NCBI GenBank assembly: GCA_001873675.1
Contig: MNZP01000043.1
Coordinates: forward strand, 1 to 5,560
Length of the DNA stretch: 5,560 nucleotides
Source: Syntrophaceae bacterium CG2_30_49_12
GTDB taxonomy: Bacteria > Desulfobacterota > Syntrophia > Syntrophales > CG2-30-49-12
Direction: 5' to 3'
The notes beneath the pieces are model-generated. The model saw only the letters and a list, made by a program, of their open reading frames with translations, was not told the DNA's origin and searched no databases. This document shows positions 1-5,560 of the stretch, piece after piece. The position numbers and the translations under genes are program-made. Position 1 is the first letter of the stretch. Each line of letters begins with the position of its first letter.

Positions 1-6
1 ATTGTC

Positions 7-20
7 ATTCCAATTCAAAT
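7..20. repeat. Degenerate copy of the element terminus
   Basis: ATTCCAATTCAAAT matches the outer end of the neighbouring inverted-repeat element (28-42) with one substitution and one missing T, in the same orientation. It may be the remnant end of a second element extending beyond the left edge of the window, or a decayed nested insertion. The match is short and AT-rich, so chance cannot be excluded. Confidence 0.4.
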
Positions 21-27
21 TTTAGTA

Positions 28-152
28 ATACCAATTCTAAATCAAAGATGATATCGAGGCGGCAAGGAGGAGGCGACGAGACGTATTATACATACGTTGA
101 GGAAGCCGACGACGCTGCTAACAAAGATAGCGCTTTGATTTAGAATTGGTAT
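28..152. repeat. Inverted-repeat element, MITE-like or dispersed palindromic repeat
   Basis: The arms at 28-47 (ATACCAATTCTAAATCAAAG) and 133-152 are perfect 20-bp reverse complements and enclose an 85-bp interior. The interior is strongly purine-biased on the plus strand (GA-rich around 55-80 and 98-115). It carries a central hairpin, ACGTAT at 81-86 with ATACGT at 92-97 around a 5-nt loop. A CAAAGAT word occurs at 43-49 and again at 122-128, so the right arm's CTTTG could also pair locally with 122-126. If the ends are set at 29 and 151, both flanks read TAA (26-28 and 152-154), which would fit a 3-bp target duplication, although three bases can match by chance. There is no coding capacity. 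The element begins 9 bp past the feoAB stop codon. I infer a non-autonomous mobile element or a dispersed structured repeat; copy number cannot be judged from one window. Confidence 0.8.
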
Positions 153-161
153 AAGGGGAGA

Positions 162-2429
162 TCATAGCCTCATCCATAGGGCAAGATGATAGGCAACAAT
201 CCCTCCCAGGAAAGAGAGGGCGAGCATCAGCCCAAAAGCGGCAGTCAACCATTTCCAGTTTCCCATCTCCTGCCTCATGACGGTCATAGTTGCTGCGCAG
301 GGGATAATGAGCATCAGCACAACCAGGAAGGAAAGCGCCGAGGCGGGACTCATCACTCCGGGCAGGACGTGGATCAATCCCTCTTCGCCCACACCATAGA
401 GAACACCAAGGGTGGCAATGGCGTTTTCTTTTGCCACCGTGCTTGTAAGTAAAGCGGTTATCATCTTCCAATCAAGCCCCAGCGGTTTACCGACAGGCTC
501 CAGAAAGCGTCCCATCCATGAAAGTACGCTGTTTTCTACATTTCCATACGGCAGCCAGGACAATAACCATATCAAGATGGAAACGGTGAAGATTACAGTT
601 CCTGCCCTTTTTACAAAGGCAATAGTCCTCATCCAGATAACGGTCCCGATCGTCCTTGGATTAGGTTTGTGATAGAGGGGAAGTTCCATGATGAAGGGCA
701 TCGGTTCATCCCGCAGGAAGAAAGTATGTGCCAGCATACCTGTCGCGCCCAGGACAAGGATGTTCATAGTCAGCAATGACCAGGAAATAAGGGCTGCACT
801 GTCTGCAAATATCGCTGCGGCAACAAAAGTAAGGACGGCAAGCCGGGCTGTGCAGGGGATGAAAGGAGAGAGGAATATGGTCAGCAATCTGGCTTTTTTT
901 GATTCCACGACCCTCGCCCCGAGGACGGCGGGCACATTGCATCCGAAACCGAGGCACAGGGGGATAAAACTCTTTCCGTGAAGTCCTATGAGGTGCATGA
1001 ATCTGTCCATTACGAATGCCGCTCTTGCCATATAGCCGACATCCTCCAGAATGGCCATGACGGCAAAAAATATCAGAAGGATGGGGAGAAAAGTCAAAAC
1101 GGATCCGACGCCACCGATCATACCGTCCGTGATGAGTTTCCTCGTCCAGAGGGGGACCGTGGCAAGGGCCGGTCCCATCCAGCCGGTAAGGGCGCTGAGC
1201 AATATTTCGAGAGATTTCTGTAAGGGGGCGCCTATCCTGTAGGTGAGGGAGAAGACGAGGGCAATGACCCCGAGAAGGATCGGGATACCGAAAAGGGGAC
1301 GGGTAAGGACGTGATCAATACGGTCGGTGATAGTAACCTGTCCTAATTTGAACCTCGAAATGGCAGCCCTGGTAATCTCCTCTATCCAGTCGTATCTCCC
1401 ACCGACCACGGCATGTAGGGAATCCTCGTGTTTGATGAGAAGCGATTGTATCTCGTTCCAGATAGGGGTTGGTACAAGCCCCTGCATCGTTCCTGAAATT
1501 TCAGGGTCTCCTTCCATGAGTTTGGTTGCCACCCATTGAACGGTATAGGGGGGATGGATATATTTTTCTGTCAGTCCCATGAGTTTGAGGAAAACTTCCC
1601 GGTGGTCCCTGGCAACTTCGGGAATCCTTGGTTTGTACGGCACTTCTTTGTGGCTGACGGCGATGATCTGAGAGACGACATCCTTTATGCCCCTGTTTTT
1701 CGTGGCCACCATGGGGACAACCGGTATCCCTAAAGACTTCTGGATGGCCTTTATATCAATCTGAATTCCCTGGCCTTCCGCCACATCTATCATATTGATG
1801 GCAACGATAACGGGAGGGCCTAAAAGCAGCAACTCGGCGAGGAGGTAGAGGCTTCTTTCGAGCGCCGCTGCGTTTACCAGCAGGACAATAACGTCGGGAT
1901 TGGCACTGATGATGAAATCCCTTGCAACCCTCTCCTCTTCCGAGAAAGCGGTAAGACTGTATGTGCCGGGAAGGTCCACAATCCGCATCTTCACACCCTC
2001 GGAAATAAGGGTGCCTTCTTTCTTCTCTACCGTCTTTCCCGGCCAGTTGCCCACATGTTGAGATAATCCGGTGAGAATGTTGAACACTGTTGACTTACCC
2101 ACATTGGGCTGACCGGCGAGGGCAACGAGGATCCCTCTGTCGTCCCTTGCCTGGCTGATTTCGCTTGGTTGGCTCCTGTACACGAGGATTTTTGCGGCTT
2201 CTCCCCTTCCCAAGCCTACCCTTGTATCGGTAACCTGGACAATGACCAGGCCTCCAATGTTCTGGAGAACTTTAATTTTCGTGTTTACCACAATTCCCAT
2301 GCCGGCCAGCCTCATTGTCAGGGCTTTCCCCGCGGAGATGGCGTGGATAATCCCCTCTTCGCTCCCTTTCATGGATGTAACCGCAACCAATTCACTATCC
2401 ATTTTTCCGTTTATCTTTCCTTCGTGCAT
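162..2429 (-). CDS. feoB: Fused FeoA-FeoB ferrous iron transporter
   Basis: This inner-membrane Fe(II) uptake protein carries its FeoA partner as an N-terminal domain. Residues about 12-83 form the FeoA SH3-like fold (RLAGMGI near 40-46, closing with GEAAKILV). The FeoB G domain follows: G1 GQPNVGKST at 106-114, the switch region NWPGKTVEKKEG from 128, G3 DLPG at 152-155, G4 NMID at 212-215 and a G5-like VATKNRG at 241-247. A helical linker runs to about 370. The permease half from about 378 to the end has roughly eight or nine hydrophobic segments and the expected gate motifs: CLGFGCNVPAVLGAR (492-506), PFIPCTARL (522-530), STVAKENA (663-670) and IIPCAATMTVMRQEMG (708-722). The length of 755 residues fits an intact fusion. 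The start is uncertain: the first ATG at 2429 has no ribosome site, and the ATG at 2402 (residue 10) has only a poor, badly spaced GAAGGAAAG, but either keeps all of FeoA. No feoC is visible. Iron-dependent control is likely from family knowledge and the upstream repeats. Family assignment is very secure. Confidence 0.97.
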   Translation of the reverse strand: MHEGKINGKMDSELVAVTSMKGSEEGIIHAISAGKALTMRLAGMGIVVNTKIKVLQNIGGLVIVQVTDTRVGLGRGEAAKILVYRSQPSEISQARDDRGILVALAGQPNVGKSTVFNILTGLSQHVGNWPGKTVEKKEGTLISEGVKMRIVDLPGTYSLTAFSEEERVARDFIISANPDVIVLLVNAAALERSLYLLAELLLLGPPVIVAINMIDVAEGQGIQIDIKAIQKSLGIPVVPMVATKNRGIKDVVSQIIAVSHKEVPYKPRIPEVARDHREVFLKLMGLTEKYIHPPYTVQWVATKLMEGDPEISGTMQGLVPTPIWNEIQSLLIKHEDSLHAVVGGRYDWIEEITRAAISRFKLGQVTITDRIDHVLTRPLFGIPILLGVIALVFSLTYRIGAPLQKSLEILLSALTGWMGPALATVPLWTRKLITDGMIGGVGSVLTFLPILLIFFAVMAILEDVGYMARAAFVMDRFMHLIGLHGKSFIPLCLGFGCNVPAVLGARVVESKKARLLTIFLSPFIPCTARLAVLTFVAAAIFADSAALISWSLLTMNILVLGATGMLAHTFFLRDEPMPFIMELPLYHKPNPRTIGTVIWMRTIAFVKRAGTVIFTVSILIWLLSWLPYGNVENSVLSWMGRFLEPVGKPLGLDWKMITALLTSTVAKENAIATLGVLYGVGEEGLIHVLPGVMSPASALSFLVVLMLIIPCAATMTVMRQEMGNWKWLTAAFGLMLALSFLGGIVAYHLALWMRL

Positions 2430-2458
2430 ATTATGACTTATGACTTATCATGATTATC
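2430..2458 (-). promoter_or_regulatory. Iterated GATAA/CATAA units upstream of feoAB, possible Fur-type operator
   Basis: Read on the minus strand, the bases just before the first ATG consist of GATAAT (2458-2453), GATAAG (2449-2444), CATAAG (2442-2437) and CATAAT (2435-2430), spaced 9, 7 and 7 bp apart. Fur boxes in many bacteria are arrays of GATAAT-like hexamers, and feo genes are classic Fur targets. The best 19-bp alignment to the Fur consensus that I can make by eye gives 12 matches, so this is suggestive only. GATAAT also differs from a -10 box at one base, but no good -35 lies 17 bp upstream. The array occupies the place where a ribosome site for the ATG at 2429 would have to be, which favours the ATG at 2402. 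Confidence 0.4.
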
Positions 2459-2523
2459 CTGTAACGGTTATTGGGAGAAGATTACACAGAAACAAGAGGG
2501 CCGTTTACCCGTGATATTTTGAT

Positions 2524-3135
2524 TCAGTTGACCAACTTGGCGGCAATAGCAGCGACATGTCTCCCTTGAAATCGAGCGGCGCCCAGTTCGATTTCGCTGG
2601 GTATCCGCGCCCCTGTGCTTCCGGCGATTGTCGAGGCCCCATAGGGTGTCCCTCCGCTGACCTCATCGGTCTGCATCAGACCGGCAAAGGTATAAGGCAG
2701 ACCCACTACAACCATCCCGTGATGGAGAAGGGAGATGTGAAAACTGAGGATCGTTGATTCCTGTCCGCCATGCTGCGTGCCGGAACTTGTAAAGACGCTT
2801 CCCACTTTGCCGACAAGCGCTCCTTTGGTCCAAAGTCCGCCGGTTGCATCGAGAAACTGCCGCATCTGTCCGCACATGTTTCCGAAACGTGTCGGTGTAC
2901 CAAAGATAATAGCATCTGCTGCAGCCAAATCCTGTACATTGGCTATGGGGACATGGGCAAATATCTTTTGAGTCTCCAGTGCCCCCATTTTCTGGAGAAC
3001 CTCTTCCGGAAGGGTTTCCGGGACACGACGCAGCAGGGACTCCGCGCCTTTTACATCTTGAACCCCTTCCGCGACTGCCTCAGCCATGCGATGGACATGG
3101 CCATACATGGAATAATAAACGATTAAAACCCTCAT
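2524..3135 (-). CDS. wrbA: WrbA-type FMN-dependent NAD(P)H:quinone oxidoreductase
   Basis: A soluble flavodoxin-like protein of 203 residues, the normal WrbA length; the family carries out two-electron reduction of quinones with NAD(P)H and so avoids semiquinone radicals. The FMN phosphate loop is SMYGHV (residues 9-14) after the first strand RVLIVYY. Further family signatures are GTPTRFGNM (79-87), TSSGTQHGGQE (116-126) and LLHHGMVVVGLPY (136-148), with GTPYGASTIAG (162-172) near the C-terminal end. The start is placed at 3135, not at an upstream in-frame ATG at 3207, for two reasons: a strong AGGAGGG sits 7 nt before it, and the 24 extra residues would overlap the preceding gene and resemble no flavodoxin N-terminus. 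It follows the MBL gene by 32 bp and is probably the last gene of that operon. The physiological electron partner is unknown. Confidence 0.95.
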   Translation of the reverse strand: MRVLIVYYSMYGHVHRMAEAVAEGVQDVKGAESLLRRVPETLPEEVLQKMGALETQKIFAHVPIANVQDLAAADAIIFGTPTRFGNMCGQMRQFLDATGGLWTKGALVGKVGSVFTSSGTQHGGQESTILSFHISLLHHGMVVVGLPYTFAGLMQTDEVSGGTPYGASTIAGSTGARIPSEIELGAARFQGRHVAAIAAKLVN

Positions 3136-3142
3136 CTTTTTT

Positions 3143-3149
3143 CCCTCCT
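3143..3149 (-). promoter_or_regulatory. Ribosome binding site that sets the wrbA start
   Basis: On the minus strand this reads AGGAGGG and lies 7 nt before the ATG at 3135. It is the strongest Shine-Dalgarno sequence in the window and excludes the longer reading from 3207. Confidence 0.85.
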
Positions 3150-3167
3150 GACATTTCCTGTGAGTTG

Positions 3168-4007
3168 TTACAAAGTGATCTCCATCCCCGGGTAAGCGGC
3201 AAAACATTCTAAAGAAACATTACGTTCCTTGATGATTTTCCGGCAATCTGCGAGAATCTCATCCAGGGATTGATCGGTTCTGTCCTGATCATGATGAAAT
3301 AAGCCCAGTTTCTTTACCCTGGCATCGAGGGCTAACCGCAAGGCATCTTTATACACAGAGTGTCCCCAAGTTTTCGTTTCCCTGTATTCTTCCTCCCTGT
3401 ACTCCGCATCGTGTATGAGCAGATCGGCATTGGCAGAAAAGTCAAGATAATCCTGATAATTGAGCCCCCCCGGGTGTTTGAACGTCAATTCATTATCTGT
3501 AAGAAAAACAAAAGACTTGCCATCTTCAATAAATTTATATCCCAGACCATGGTCAGGATGACTTAAGGGGATGGGAGTCACCGTTACTGATTTTAAGGAA
3601 AACAGATATTCATACGATTCATGATAGATGATCTCGGCTTTTATCTCTTCGAAATTGACAGGGAAATTAGGTGGAGACATAATGCGTGAAATCATATGTT
3701 TTATAGATGCCCGTGCAAATGGACAGCCGTACATGGTAATACGTGTTTCCTTTTCATAGATTGGTTTAAAAAATGGAAAACCCATAAGATGATCCCAATG
3801 GGCATGGGTAAAGATCATGGTATAATGGCGCCGGCCTTCGGCAAGGAGAGAGTTTCCCAATTTTCTGATACCCGTGCCGGCATCAATGATGATAATTTCG
3901 TCATCTTTTGTCCTCACTTCCATGCAAGTGGTATCTCCACCATATTTCAAGTATTCTTTGCCGGAAACAGGGATGGAACCCCTTGCCCCCCAGCAGCGAA
4001 TGATCAT
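3168..4007 (-). CDS. Metallo-beta-lactamase-fold hydrolase, RNase Z/PhnP-like branch
   Basis: A complete 279-residue cytoplasmic protein without a signal peptide. It opens with CWGARGSIPVSG (5-16) and YGGDTTCMEV (22-31), typical of COG1235-like MBL proteins that include PhnP and the RNase Z relatives. The dinuclear metal site is intact. HAHWDH spans 68-73 (ligands H68, H70, D72, H73), and LSHPDHG (148-154) supplies the next histidine. FLTDNE (168-173) has the probable bridging aspartate D171, with IHDAEY at 198-203, a GHS at 215-217 and LFHHD (236-240) giving the last histidine. Family members cut phosphodiester bonds in nucleic acids, cyclic nucleotides or small phosphates, but the substrate cannot be read from the sequence. 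No exosite insertion typical of a tRNA 3' processing enzyme is evident, so I do not call it RNase Z. A weak AGGAA lies 6 nt before the ATG. The gene is 18 bp after the MaoC-like gene, so co-transcription is likely. Confidence 0.93.
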   Translation of the reverse strand: MIIRCWGARGSIPVSGKEYLKYGGDTTCMEVRTKDDEIIIIDAGTGIRKLGNSLLAEGRRHYTMIFTHAHWDHLMGFPFFKPIYEKETRITMYGCPFARASIKHMISRIMSPPNFPVNFEEIKAEIIYHESYEYLFSLKSVTVTPIPLSHPDHGLGYKFIEDGKSFVFLTDNELTFKHPGGLNYQDYLDFSANADLLIHDAEYREEEYRETKTWGHSVYKDALRLALDARVKKLGLFHHDQDRTDQSLDEILADCRKIIKERNVSLECFAAYPGMEITL

Positions 4008-4025
4008 CTTCTGTTCCTCGAATAA

Positions 4026-5255
4026 TTAAAAATATACGCCCTTACCTGTTCCTCGATATTCCTTAGTCGGCAGTCTCTTGTCTGCCGGCGATGTCCCATG
4101 TTCACGGGAAGGAAGAATGACGACGGCGGTTGCAAGAATTGTGTCGTCTCCCCTCTGGTTGATACCATGGGCATCAATATCCACACAATACTCTCCATTT
4201 TCATCGGCGTATTTTTTGGTAACCTTGCCCCGGAACCATACGGCATCTGAAAGATAAACGAACTGACGGTATTGTGCTCGGCAGGATTTCAGCCAGCCTT
4301 CGTCACTCATCCAGTTGGTGATAAGGTTTGTCATCCAGCAGTGCCTTTGTATCCCGGCATCATAGGCATACCTGGCTCCTGCGCCTTTAGCGGCCGAGAC
4401 TAAGTAGTGCACACCGTACACCGGTTCCCATGATCCCAGCACGGGGTCACGAAATGCCCAGGCCGGGTGTTTCTTATAGTTGCGCAGTTGAAGACCATGC
4501 GCTGCCAGTTGTACAGGGGTAGCGCCCACGCAATAGGCGATCATATCGGTTAATCCGAAAATTCCCTTCACCACAGGCTGTAGTTCATCACCCACATTCA
4601 CGTCCTCCCACCAGCGGGTATTGGCGCCTCTTATCTCTTCCGCCAGACAATCCTCGTCTACCCTGGCCTGTTCGGGAGGAGTCCAGGGATGAGGCACCTG
4701 GATGTGATCATACTTTCCCTTTCCGTCAGAGGTCTGCTGTCTTGCCGTGTGCCTCTCGTATCTGACGAGCATATTGTATCCCCGCGATACCAGTTCTCCT
4801 CTCTGATTCCAGTACTCAAATCTCTGATATTCGAAGACCGTCTTTCCCGCAAAACGGCTTGTCTTGACATCAAGGCCGACAAATTTGCACTTAGGGGTAA
4901 TTTTGTCGTTCATATATACAGGCCTCAAGAACTCCCAGTCTGACGCCGAATGATCGGCGTGAATTCCTGGGAGTCCCTGCAATACCCAATGAGGGAAGAC
5001 ACTTGCCACCCAGCCGGGATGCGCTATCAATGCACCGTACCTGGTTTCTTTAGCGTATTCCTCATCCCGGTAGAGAGGATTGGCGTCACCTATTCCATTG
5101 ACAAAATTTCTCAGGGCCTCGTAGGAGGCATTTTGATTAAAGATATTACTGATACGGAGCTCTAACCCAATCCTTTCCTCCCACTGGGTTATCCATTCAT
5201 CCGTTAAGGTGCCCTCAGACAGCTGGGCTGCAGTTTCCTCAGATTTTTCCACCAT
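4026..5255 (-). CDS. Double hot-dog MaoC/FAS1-like acyl dehydratase-type protein
   Basis: A 409-residue soluble protein with two hot-dog halves. The N-terminal half (about 45-170) resembles the MaoC N-terminal/FAS1-like dehydratase domain: FVNGIGDANPLYRDEEYA (51-68), GALIAHPGWVASVF (74-87), then DWEFLRPVYMNDKI (106-119). The C-terminal half starts at RWWEDVNVGDELQPVVKGIFGLTD (214-237) and ends with SDAVWFRGKVTKKYADENGEYCVDIDA (336-362). The family hydrates enoyl-CoA or enoyl-ACP substrates or dehydrates the 3-hydroxy forms. The usual GDxNPxH dyad is incomplete: the N half keeps D57, N59 and P60 but has Y62 where the histidine belongs, and the C half has no such motif (AYCVGATPVQLAAH, 240-253). 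It may be non-hydrating, substrate-specialised, or need a partner. An AAGGA lies only 3 nt before the ATG, with a GGAG 11 nt away. It lies 25 bp after the zinc-ribbon gene. Fold assignment is fairly secure; reaction and substrate are unknown. Confidence 0.82.
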   Translation of the reverse strand: MVEKSEETAAQLSEGTLTDEWITQWEERIGLELRISNIFNQNASYEALRNFVNGIGDANPLYRDEEYAKETRYGALIAHPGWVASVFPHWVLQGLPGIHADHSASDWEFLRPVYMNDKITPKCKFVGLDVKTSRFAGKTVFEYQRFEYWNQRGELVSRGYNMLVRYERHTARQQTSDGKGKYDHIQVPHPWTPPEQARVDEDCLAEEIRGANTRWWEDVNVGDELQPVVKGIFGLTDMIAYCVGATPVQLAAHGLQLRNYKKHPAWAFRDPVLGSWEPVYGVHYLVSAAKGAGARYAYDAGIQRHCWMTNLITNWMSDEGWLKSCRAQYRQFVYLSDAVWFRGKVTKKYADENGEYCVDIDAHGINQRGDDTILATAVVILPSREHGTSPADKRLPTKEYRGTGKGVYF

Positions 5256-5280
5256 ATTTCCTTAATCTCCCTTCAAATAC

Positions 5281-5460
5281 TTAATTCTGAAATGTGCGTA
5301 TAGAGTTTAAAAAATCTCCTTCTTCCACGAGATAAGCCGCCAGAACCTTACCACAGTTGGTACACCTTCTTTCCCGAACAGCGCCGTTGGGTTTGCTTAC
5401 AAGGCTCATCTTGGAAATCGTCTCGGTCTTACACCAGGGACATGTTATTTCTTTATCCAT
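5281..5460 (-). CDS. Small four-cysteine zinc-ribbon protein, hypothetical
   Basis: A 59-residue reading frame begins at the ATG at 5460 and ends at TAA 5281-5283. The N-terminus MDKEITCPWCKTETISK carries CPWC (residues 7-10) and a second pair CTNC lies at 33-36, giving a CxxC-x22-CxxC zinc knuckle. The tail (VLAAYLVEEGDFLNSIRTF) is short and mixed. A GAGGAAG ribosome site sits 6 nt before the ATG, which with a promoter further upstream and 25-bp spacing to the next gene argues that it is real despite its size. Tiny zinc ribbons may bind nucleic acid, act as partners of a neighbouring enzyme, or sense redox and metal state; nothing here separates these. I do not recognise a named family. As first gene of the operon it could be a regulator or an accessory factor of the MaoC-like protein. 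Confidence 0.75.
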   Translation of the reverse strand: MDKEITCPWCKTETISKMSLVSKPNGAVRERRCTNCGKVLAAYLVEEGDFLNSIRTFQN

Positions 5461-5466
5461 TTTTAT

Positions 5467-5473
5467 CTTCCTC
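5467..5473 (-). promoter_or_regulatory. Ribosome binding site of the zinc-ribbon gene
   Basis: On the minus strand GAGGAAG stands 6 nt ahead of the ATG at 5460. It supports this very short reading frame as a translated gene. Confidence 0.65.
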
Positions 5474-5487
5474 TCTTCTTAAAGTGT

Positions 5488-5507
5488 ATAAAAAAGCTCT
5501 TTTTTAT
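5488..5507. promoter_or_regulatory. Perfect 9-bp-arm palindrome overlapping the promoter start region, candidate operator
   Basis: ATAAAAAAG (5488-5496) and CTTTTTTAT (5499-5507) are exact reverse complements separated by CT. The palindrome spans from the presumed -10 to about 10 bp past the predicted start point, the usual place for a repressor site. The loop is too small and the arms too A/T-rich for a normal terminator stem. No regulator gene is visible in the window to pair it with. Confidence 0.4.
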
Positions 5508-5531
5508 TATCCAATTCTCTTTTACTGTCAA
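5504..5531 (-). promoter_or_regulatory. Sigma70-type promoter of the zinc ribbon-MaoC-MBL-wrbA operon
   Basis: A perfect -35 box TTGACA is at 5531-5526 on the minus strand. A 16-nt spacer leads to TAATAA at 5509-5504, a modest -10; shifted readings include GATAAT at 5511-5506, with a spacer of only 14. The DNA upstream (5532-5560) is A/T-rich, as in UP elements. The start point would fall near 5497, leaving a leader of about 37 nt before the first gene. The -35 is convincing and the exact -10 is not. Confidence 0.55.
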
Positions 5532-5560
5532 GAGATTTTGTAAATTTTATTGTTTTTTCA

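Noticed and set aside
28..152. The inverted repeat as an ordinary rho-independent terminator of feoAB
   Set aside because: The loop would be 85 nt, the arms are A/T-rich and no T tract follows on the minus strand. A role in mRNA 3' end stability remains possible, but it is not a canonical terminator.
118..471. Minus-strand open frame across the feoAB 3' end and the inverted-repeat element
   Set aside because: It overlaps the well-supported feoAB frame, has low-complexity Arg/Cys-rich content with no family features, and starts inside feoAB without a ribosome site.
2461..2523. Possible terminator between wrbA and feoAB
   Set aside because: Only very short pairings (for example GGG with CCC, or TAAC with GTTA) are present and none is followed by a T run on the minus strand.
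2770..3126. Plus-strand open frame of about 118 residues opposite wrbA
   Set aside because: It is antisense to a clearly conserved WrbA protein. It has no ribosome site or recognisable domain and is best explained as a shadow frame.
3136..3207. N-terminal extension of WrbA from the ATG at 3207
   Set aside because: The added residues overlap the MBL gene end and lack any flavodoxin feature, and AGGAGGG lies just ahead of the ATG at 3135.
5488..5507. A/T palindrome as a terminator for an upstream gene
   Set aside because: There is no G/C-rich stem and only a 2-nt loop, and it sits just downstream of a TTGACA box; an operator reading fits better.

Overview
The window reads as a compact bacterial gene cluster in which every supported gene lies on the minus strand. 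In transcription order (right to left) these are a 59-residue zinc-ribbon protein (5460-5281), a double hot-dog MaoC/FAS1-like acyl dehydratase-type protein (5255-4026), a metallo-beta-lactamase-fold hydrolase (4007-3168), a WrbA-type flavoprotein (3135-2524) and a fused FeoA-FeoB ferrous iron transporter (2429-162). The right edge (5461-5560) holds the likely promoter. The left edge (about 1-152) holds a small inverted-repeat element. I see no RNA genes, CRISPR array or transposase.

The organism is probably an anaerobic bacterium, perhaps of the deltaproteobacterial (Desulfobacterota, for example syntrophic or sulfate-reducing) type. This is an inference from the FeoAB fusion, the WrbA type, the MaoC-like acyl-CoA enzyme, mid-range base composition and general protein style. 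No marker gene fixes the taxon.

The first four genes are separated by only 25, 18 and 32 bp and probably form one operon driven from a promoter with a perfect TTGACA -35 box near 5526-5531. A perfect 9-bp-arm palindrome (5488-5507) overlaps the presumed -10 and start point, where an operator would be expected. The operon's joint job is not evident: it pairs an acyl-CoA-binding type fold, a dinuclear-metal hydrolase and an NAD(P)H:quinone reductase with a putative zinc-ribbon accessory protein.

A 94-bp gap separates wrbA from feoAB. It contains four iterated GATAA/CATAA-type units immediately before the first possible ATG, suggestive of an iron-responsive operator. The absence of a ribosome binding site before that ATG leaves the exact feoAB start open.

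The most unusual non-coding item is the element at 28-152. It has 20-bp perfect terminal inverted repeats, a purine-rich interior with a central hairpin, possible TAA target duplications, and a decayed copy of its terminus next to it at 7-20. It looks like a non-autonomous MITE-like or dispersed palindromic repeat placed 9 bp after the feoAB stop codon.
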